From contig JAKVCO010000031.1 of the NCBI GenBank assembly GCA_022448245.1, forward strand, positions 1 to 37,537: a stretch of DNA of 37,537 bases, given 5' to 3'. Below, in pieces: positions 33,776-37,537 of the stretch (the stretch's first letter is position 1; each line of letters opens with the position of its first letter). Origin of the DNA: Paracoccaceae bacterium. Lineage in GTDB: Bacteria > Pseudomonadota > Alphaproteobacteria > Rhodobacterales > Rhodobacteraceae. The notes under the pieces are model-generated. The model saw only the letters and a list, made by a program, of their open reading frames with translations. It had not been told where the DNA came from and searched no databases. The position numbers were made by a program, and so were the translations under genes.

Positions 33776-33826
33776 GAAAGCCTCCCTTAGTTTCTTGCGC
33801 GGACGCTGAACTCCTAGCACGGGCGC

Positions 33827-34696
33827 TTAGCCGCGTCCACGGCCCTCGAACCGGGGCAACATCGCGCTGAAGTCTTTGGCGCCTTGGCCTTCGTCTTCCA
33901 CGAACATCCGGTAAAGCTCGGTCGCGGCCTCGCCAAGCGGCGTGTCTGCGTCTGCGTCACCTGCCGCCTCCTGGCTGAGGCGGAGATCTTTGAGCATGAG
34001 TGCTGCCGCGAAGCCCGGTGTATAGTCGTTGTCAGATGGGCTTTTCGGCCCAATACCGGGCGCCGGGCAATAGGCGTTCATGGACCAAGAATAGCCCGAA
34101 GAGGTGCTCACCACGTCAAACATCGCCTGACGGTTGAGGCCCAGCTTGTCGGCCAAGGCGAAGGCCTCGCAGGTGCCGATCATGGTGATCCCGAGGATCA
34201 TGTTGTTGCAGATCTTGGCTGCTTGGCCGTTGCCCGCTGCGCCGCAATGCACGGCCTTTTGGCCCATGATGTCGAAGAGAGGCCCTGCTTTTTCAAAGGC
34301 TTCCGTGTCGCCGCCCACCATGAAGGTCAGCGTGCCGCCCTGAGCGCCTCCGATGCCGCCAGACACCGGCGCATCCAGCGTGGCGATGCCTTCCTTGGCA
34401 GCCACTTCAGCTACCGCCCGCGTGCTGGCCACGTCCACTGTCGAGCAATCGAGCAGGATCGAGCCCGTGCGCATAGCGGGCAGGATTTCGGCTGCTACAT
34501 CGCGAAGGATTGCCCCGTTTGGAAGCATGGTGATGACGATCTCGGCGCCTTCAACGGCTTTGAGAGCGGTCTTGGCGAGGGTCAGGCCCTCAGGGGCAGC
34601 GACGGTGTCAAAACCGGTGACGTCGTAGCCGGCAGCAGCGAGGTTGGCCGCCATTGGCGCGCCCATGTTTCCCAGGCCAATAAATCCGATTTTCAT
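33827..34696 (-). CDS. mmsB: 3-hydroxyisobutyrate dehydrogenase
   Basis: A 289-residue beta-hydroxyacid dehydrogenase that oxidises (S)-3-hydroxyisobutyrate to methylmalonate semialdehyde with NAD+ in valine catabolism. It has the Rossmann GFIGLGNMGAPMA (4-16), the substrate-binding DAPVSGGIGGAQ (108-119), the catalytic lysine K161 in GNGQAAKICNNM, and the HIBADH-specific SSGYSWSMN and DNDYTPGFAAALMLKDL segments, which separate it from tartronate semialdehyde reductases. The ATG has GGAGG 8 nt upstream and overlaps the stop of the hydrolase gene (ATGA), which implies translational coupling. Confidence 0.95.
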   Translation of the reverse strand: MKIGFIGLGNMGAPMAANLAAAGYDVTGFDTVAAPEGLTLAKTALKAVEGAEIVITMLPNGAILRDVAAEILPAMRTGSILLDCSTVDVASTRAVAEVAAKEGIATLDAPVSGGIGGAQGGTLTFMVGGDTEAFEKAGPLFDIMGQKAVHCGAAGNGQAAKICNNMILGITMIGTCEAFALADKLGLNRQAMFDVVSTSSGYSWSMNAYCPAPGIGPKSPSDNDYTPGFAAALMLKDLRLSQEAAGDADADTPLGEAATELYRMFVEDEGQGAKDFSAMLPRFEGRGRG

Positions 34697-35727
34697 TCCG
34701 GGTCCTCCAGGTTCAACGTGTCCGGGCCGAGTGGCCGCAGCATGCGGCTCACATCGGCGGCTGGCAACGCTGCAATGTCATGGCGCCACTTTGGCTGCCT
34801 GTCTTTGTCGATGATCTGGGCGCGGATGCCCTCGATAAAGTCACCGTGCTCCATGGCGCGGAAGGTAAAGCGGTACTCAAGCTCCAGCGCGCGGGTGATG
34901 TCTTGCGTTGAACGCAAACGCCGCAATGTCTCTAGCCCGCACGCCATGGCCAGAGGGGAATGGCGGCGCAGCTTCTTGGCCGTTGCCGCGGAAAAATCGC
35001 TCTCGCTACCCTCAAGGGAACGCAGGATGTCACCGGGCGTGTTGCCGTAGAAATGGTGCTTAAGCTCGTCCTGCAGGTCTGCAAGAGGGGCCGGCGGTGC
35101 CGCATGTTCCGGGATCTCGAGCGTCTCAGTGAGAGCGGCCTTGAGGGCAAGCCAGTCCGCCTCGGGCACATAGTGGTCCGCAAAACCAGCATAGATCGCA
35201 TCGCCGGGGCCCATGCGCGCCGCAGTCGTCGCCAGATAGTCGCCCGTGTTGCCCGGCGCATGGGCCAGCATTAGTGAGCCGCCCACGTCCGGCACAAGAC
35301 CGATTGAGACCTCGGGCATCGCGATCTGGGAGCTTTCGCCCACAATCCGATGCGAGGCGTGACACCCAAGACCCACGCCGCCGCCCATCGTGAAACCCTG
35401 CAGCAGTGTCACAATCGGTTTGGGGTAGAGCTTTAATTTGGCGTTCAGACGATATTCGTCCTGCCAAAACCGGCGACCATAGGCGAAATCACCGGCGGTT
35501 CCGGTGTCATACATCTCCTGAATGTCGCCGCCCGCGCAAAAGGCCCGATCGCCTTCAGCATCAATGACGATGTGATCGACGCCGTCGTCAGCGGCCCAAG
35601 CCGTGATAGCGGCCTCAATCTCCAGACACATGGCATGAGACAGCGCATTGAGCGCCTTTGGGCGTTGCAGCGTAATGCATCCCGCGCGCCCTTCGACGCG
35701 GATGTGGAGATCGTCAGAGTGTTTCAA
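34693..35727 (-). CDS. 3-hydroxyisobutyryl-CoA hydrolase (enoyl-CoA hydratase fold)
   Basis: A 344-residue crotonase-fold enzyme that hydrolyses 3-hydroxyisobutyryl-CoA in valine breakdown. The oxyanion-hole motifs are FCAGGDIQEMY (63-73) and GFTMGGGVGLG (111-121). The HIBCH-type catalytic pair is E139 and D147 in AMPEVSIGLVPDVGGS; plain hydratases lack this arrangement. The C-terminal extension (about 240-340) ending in PKWRHDIAALPAADVSRML is also characteristic of HIBCH. The start is a TTG at 35727 with GAGGAAAA just upstream, overlapping the previous gene by 14 bp. A simple enoyl-CoA hydratase is a less likely alternative. Confidence 0.9.
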   Translation of the reverse strand: MKHSDDLHIRVEGRAGCITLQRPKALNALSHAMCLEIEAAITAWAADDGVDHIVIDAEGDRAFCAGGDIQEMYDTGTAGDFAYGRRFWQDEYRLNAKLKLYPKPIVTLLQGFTMGGGVGLGCHASHRIVGESSQIAMPEVSIGLVPDVGGSLMLAHAPGNTGDYLATTAARMGPGDAIYAGFADHYVPEADWLALKAALTETLEIPEHAAPPAPLADLQDELKHHFYGNTPGDILRSLEGSESDFSAATAKKLRRHSPLAMACGLETLRRLRSTQDITRALELEYRFTFRAMEHGDFIEGIRAQIIDKDRQPKWRHDIAALPAADVSRMLRPLGPDTLNLEDPE

Positions 35728-36076
35728 GTCTTTTCCTCAGCCAGTCGTCTTTGCGGTCCAATGCTCCATAAGAGTTCATAAACCGCGCCGAAAACGCAAT
35801 CACCCACCAAGAGACGAAGACGTAGAGTGCAGCAAAAACGGGAAATACGCACATAACCTCGAGAAGCGAGACGATGTTCTGTCCCAAGACGGATCCACTT
35901 ACGGCAGGTGTGGCCTCCAGCCTGCTCGCCACATTGAGCAGAAGGAAAACCAGTGCTGCAGGCCAAATGATCAATGTCGATGCAACGAAGCTGCCCGAGA
36001 TCGGTTCAAGACGAATTGAAGCGGCTGCAAAGAGTTCATGCTGGGTATAGGCCCGCCTCAGTGCGCGGATAATCAC
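35714..36076 (-). CDS. Unrecognised two-helix membrane protein within the valine operon
   Basis: A 120-residue frame from a GTG at 36076 whose first base pairs overlap the acyl-CoA dehydrogenase stop (GTGA, 36073-36076) and whose end overlaps the hydrolase start by 14 bp. The tight overlaps on both sides argue strongly that it is a real gene. It has two strong hydrophobic segments (about 30-50 and 73-96), a basic N-terminus (RALRRAY) and a charged C-terminus (DRKDDWLRKRLETL). The ribosome site is weak, so translation probably depends on coupling to the gene before it. Only one Cys is present and no catalytic motif is apparent. I do not recognise the family. Confidence 0.75.
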   Translation of the reverse strand: MIIRALRRAYTQHELFAAASIRLEPISGSFVASTLIIWPAALVFLLLNVASRLEATPAVSGSVLGQNIVSLLEVMCVFPVFAALYVFVSWWVIAFSARFMNSYGALDRKDDWLRKRLETL

Positions 36077-37209
36077 CTAAGCATCTCGCGAGCTGTGATC
36101 AGGCGCATGATCTCGTTGGTGCCTTCAAGGATCTGGTGGACCCGCAGATCGCGTACGATCTTTTCGATCCCATAGTCGGCGAGGTAGCCGTAGCCGCCGT
36201 GAAGCTGCAGGCACTGATCGGCCACGCGTGAGCCTACTTCGGTCACGTATTTCTTGGCCATTGCGCATTGCTTGGTGGCGTCAGGTGCGCCGCTGTCGAG
36301 TGCATTTGCTGCAGAGCGCAGGAAGGTCCGCGCGGCGGAGAGCTCGATCTCCATTTCGGCCAAGCGGAATTGCAAGGCTTGGAAATCAGTGAGCTTTTTG
36401 CCGAAAGCCGCGCGTTCTTTCATGTAGTCCAGCGTCGCGTTGAGAGCGGCCTGTGCGCCGCCGAGAGAGCATGCCGCGATGTTCAGGCGCCCGCCGTCGA
36501 GGCCTTTCATGGCGTAGGTGAAACCACTGCCTTCCTCGCCCAGAAGGTTGCTGGAAGGCACCTTGCATTCGTCGAGCTGGACCTGCCGCGTGGGCTGTGA
36601 TCGCCAGCCCATCTTGTCCTCAAGCCCGCCGAAGCTGAGCCCGGCGGCGCCGTCATCCACGATGATCGAAGAGATGCCTTTCGGCCCGGCATCTCCGGTG
36701 CGCGACATGACGATGTAGGCGTCCGAGTAACCGCCGCCTGAAATGAAGGCCTTGGTGCCCGTCAGGGTGTAGCCTTCGTTGGTGCGTTCCGCGCGGGTTT
36801 TCAGGGCGGCCGCGTCCGAGCCTGAGCCGGGCTCGGTCAGGCAATAGCTGTAGAATGCTTGCATCGTCAGCGCATCTGGCAGCCGTGCGGCGCGCATCGC
36901 GTCGTCGCCAAAGCTATCAATCATCCAGGCGCACATGTTGTGGATCGACAGGAAGGCCGAGACCGACGGGCAGCCCATGGCAAGCGCTTCAAAGACGAGC
37001 GTTGCGTCGTGCCGCGTCAGCCCCGACCCGCCGCTTTCCTCACGGACGTAGAGGCCCCCGAACCCTAGCTCAGCAAGGGTTCCCCAAAGTTCTTTGGGGA
37101 TGGTGCCTTGGGCTTCCCAGTCTCGCGCATGAGGCGCGATCGCATCGTTTGCTACGGCCAAAGCCATATCGAAAATGGCGGATTGCTCTTCTGTCAAAGC
37201 GGTCGTCAC
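36073..37209 (-). CDS. Acyl-CoA dehydrogenase, probably isobutyryl-CoA dehydrogenase
   Basis: A FAD-dependent dehydrogenase that introduces the 2,3-double bond in short branched acyl-CoA esters. From the GTG at 37209, which has GGGAGG 5 nt upstream, it has 378 residues; an ATG at 37242 would add 11 residues but lacks such a site. Signature 1 is YCLTEPGSGSDAA and signature 2 is QLHGGYGYLADYGIEKIVRD. The catalytic glutamate is E362 in ILEGTNEIMR. Location upstream of the hydrolase and 3-hydroxyisobutyrate dehydrogenase points to isobutyryl-CoA in valine catabolism. It is the first gene of the operon seen in this window. Confidence 0.92.
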   Translation of the reverse strand: MTTALTEEQSAIFDMALAVANDAIAPHARDWEAQGTIPKELWGTLAELGFGGLYVREESGGSGLTRHDATLVFEALAMGCPSVSAFLSIHNMCAWMIDSFGDDAMRAARLPDALTMQAFYSYCLTEPGSGSDAAALKTRAERTNEGYTLTGTKAFISGGGYSDAYIVMSRTGDAGPKGISSIIVDDGAAGLSFGGLEDKMGWRSQPTRQVQLDECKVPSSNLLGEEGSGFTYAMKGLDGGRLNIAACSLGGAQAALNATLDYMKERAAFGKKLTDFQALQFRLAEMEIELSAARTFLRSAANALDSGAPDATKQCAMAKKYVTEVGSRVADQCLQLHGGYGYLADYGIEKIVRDLRVHQILEGTNEIMRLITAREMLR

Positions 37210-37224
37210 GGTGGCCTCCCAAGG

Positions 37225-37244
37225 AATTGAACGACCATTCAATT
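37225..37244. promoter_or_regulatory. Imperfect 20-bp palindrome upstream of the valine operon
   Basis: AATTGAACGA/CCATTCAATT are inverted repeats with 8 of 10 positions matching, 16 bp before the acyl-CoA dehydrogenase start. The size and form suit a TetR-family operator, a class that often controls acyl-CoA catabolic genes. Binding is inferred. Confidence 0.45.
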
Positions 37245-37474
37245 ATGCGGTGGCCACGCCCGTGTGGCAAGGGTTCTGGTGCGTGTTTGTGATTCTGCGG
37301 CTTGGGCGCTTTTGCAGGCCTAAACGGTCAAAACCCGCGCATTGTTGGATGTGCCGAGACAATGGCTAAATTGTGTCAAAACTGTCCAAAACTATCCTAA
37401 TTGTTTGCACATTTACCCAAAGGTATGGTCCGGTTTGGAAGGTCCGACTGGGCGGGGGCGCTTAGGCTCAGGAC
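37245..37474. other. Non-coding upstream region of the valine operon
   Basis: No convincing gene. It contains an AT-richer tract (about 37345-37435) with three related direct elements: GGTCAAAACC (37326-37335), GTCAAAACT (37375-37383) and GTCCAAAACT (37384-37393). The promoter of the operon is probably here; a TTGACA on the minus strand (37374-37379) lacks a good -10 partner. Confidence 0.4.
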
Positions 37475-37537
37475 TCATAGCCAGTAAATTACGAGAGCTG
37501 CGAGGGCGATGGCGGACAGGAAGACCTTCGGGCATCT
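37475..37537 (-). CDS. C-terminal fragment of a hydrophobic ORF, cut by the window end
   Basis: A minus-strand frame open to the edge of the window ends with TGA at 37475-37477. The 20 visible residues include KVFLSAIALAALVIYWL, a transmembrane-like helix right at the C-terminus. It could be another small membrane peptide or the end of a larger membrane protein. The start is outside the window. Confidence 0.3.
   Translation of the reverse strand, partial: RCPKVFLSAIALAALVIYWL

Overview
The window looks like chromosomal housekeeping DNA from an alphaproteobacterium of the order Rhodobacterales (Roseobacter/Rhodobacter type). The evidence is a HemA closely matching the 407-residue Rhodobacter 5-aminolevulinate synthase as I recall it (Shemin pathway), a GTTC-N7-GTTC SOS box of the alphaproteobacterial LexA type upstream of uvrA, GANTC (CcrM-type) sites upstream of a RodZ-like gene, a bactofilin/M23 pair, and GC-rich sequence with strong third-position GC bias by eye. 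I see no prophage, insertion sequence, CRISPR array or rRNA.

Layout, left to right. 1-1703: a tRNA-Asp with its own promoter, then an M20 metallopeptidase on the minus strand. 1871-4768: hemA (TTG start, preceded by a possible iron-control element) and a RodZ-like HTH/transmembrane/double-DUF4115 protein. 4805-6834: a minus-strand periplasmic pair, an M48 BepA-like protease overlapping a DsbA-type thioredoxin-fold protein by 4 bp. 6894-14606: a plus-strand run of a class I aminotransferase, an AMIN/Amidase_3 cell-wall amidase, PBP1A (mrcA), RF2 (prfB, no programmed frameshift) and an amidase-signature enzyme. 14566-17851: a minus-strand group of LytM/M23 endopeptidase, bactofilin and a DHA2-type MFS transporter, with an intrinsic terminator sitting inside the first codons of the transporter. 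18012-24912: bcp peroxiredoxin (minus), then a 1091-residue AsmA/YhdP-like protein, queA, an MFS transporter and a DUF924 protein (plus). 24913-26466: an unusual regulatory stretch with nested inverted repeats and a perfect 20-bp palindrome, then lpdA and a strong bidirectional terminator. 26484-30740: a large secreted von Willebrand A protein with six ~93-residue tandem repeats (minus), divergent from an MFS transporter (plus). 30744-33688: SOS box and uvrA. 33692-37209: a minus-strand valine-catabolism operon of isobutyryl-CoA-type acyl-CoA dehydrogenase, an unrecognised two-helix membrane protein, 3-hydroxyisobutyryl-CoA hydrolase and 3-hydroxyisobutyrate dehydrogenase, ending in a 27-residue transmembrane peptide ORF with a near-perfect Shine-Dalgarno.

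How the genes fit together. Several blocks serve the envelope: PBP1A and amidase build and cut peptidoglycan; the bactofilin/M23 pair probably localises peptidoglycan cutting; the RodZ-like protein belongs to the elongation/shape machinery; the M48 protease and DsbA-like protein serve periplasmic and outer-membrane protein quality; the AsmA-like protein probably concerns lipid transport or outer-membrane homeostasis. The valine operon supplies successive steps (isobutyryl-CoA oxidation, CoA-ester hydrolysis, hydroxyisobutyrate oxidation); the hydration step and the terminal semialdehyde dehydrogenase are not in the window. The least explained items are the small hydrophobic ORFs, the repeat protein with paired hairpins in its divergent promoter region, the 20-bp palindrome before lpdA, and the terminator embedded in a coding region.
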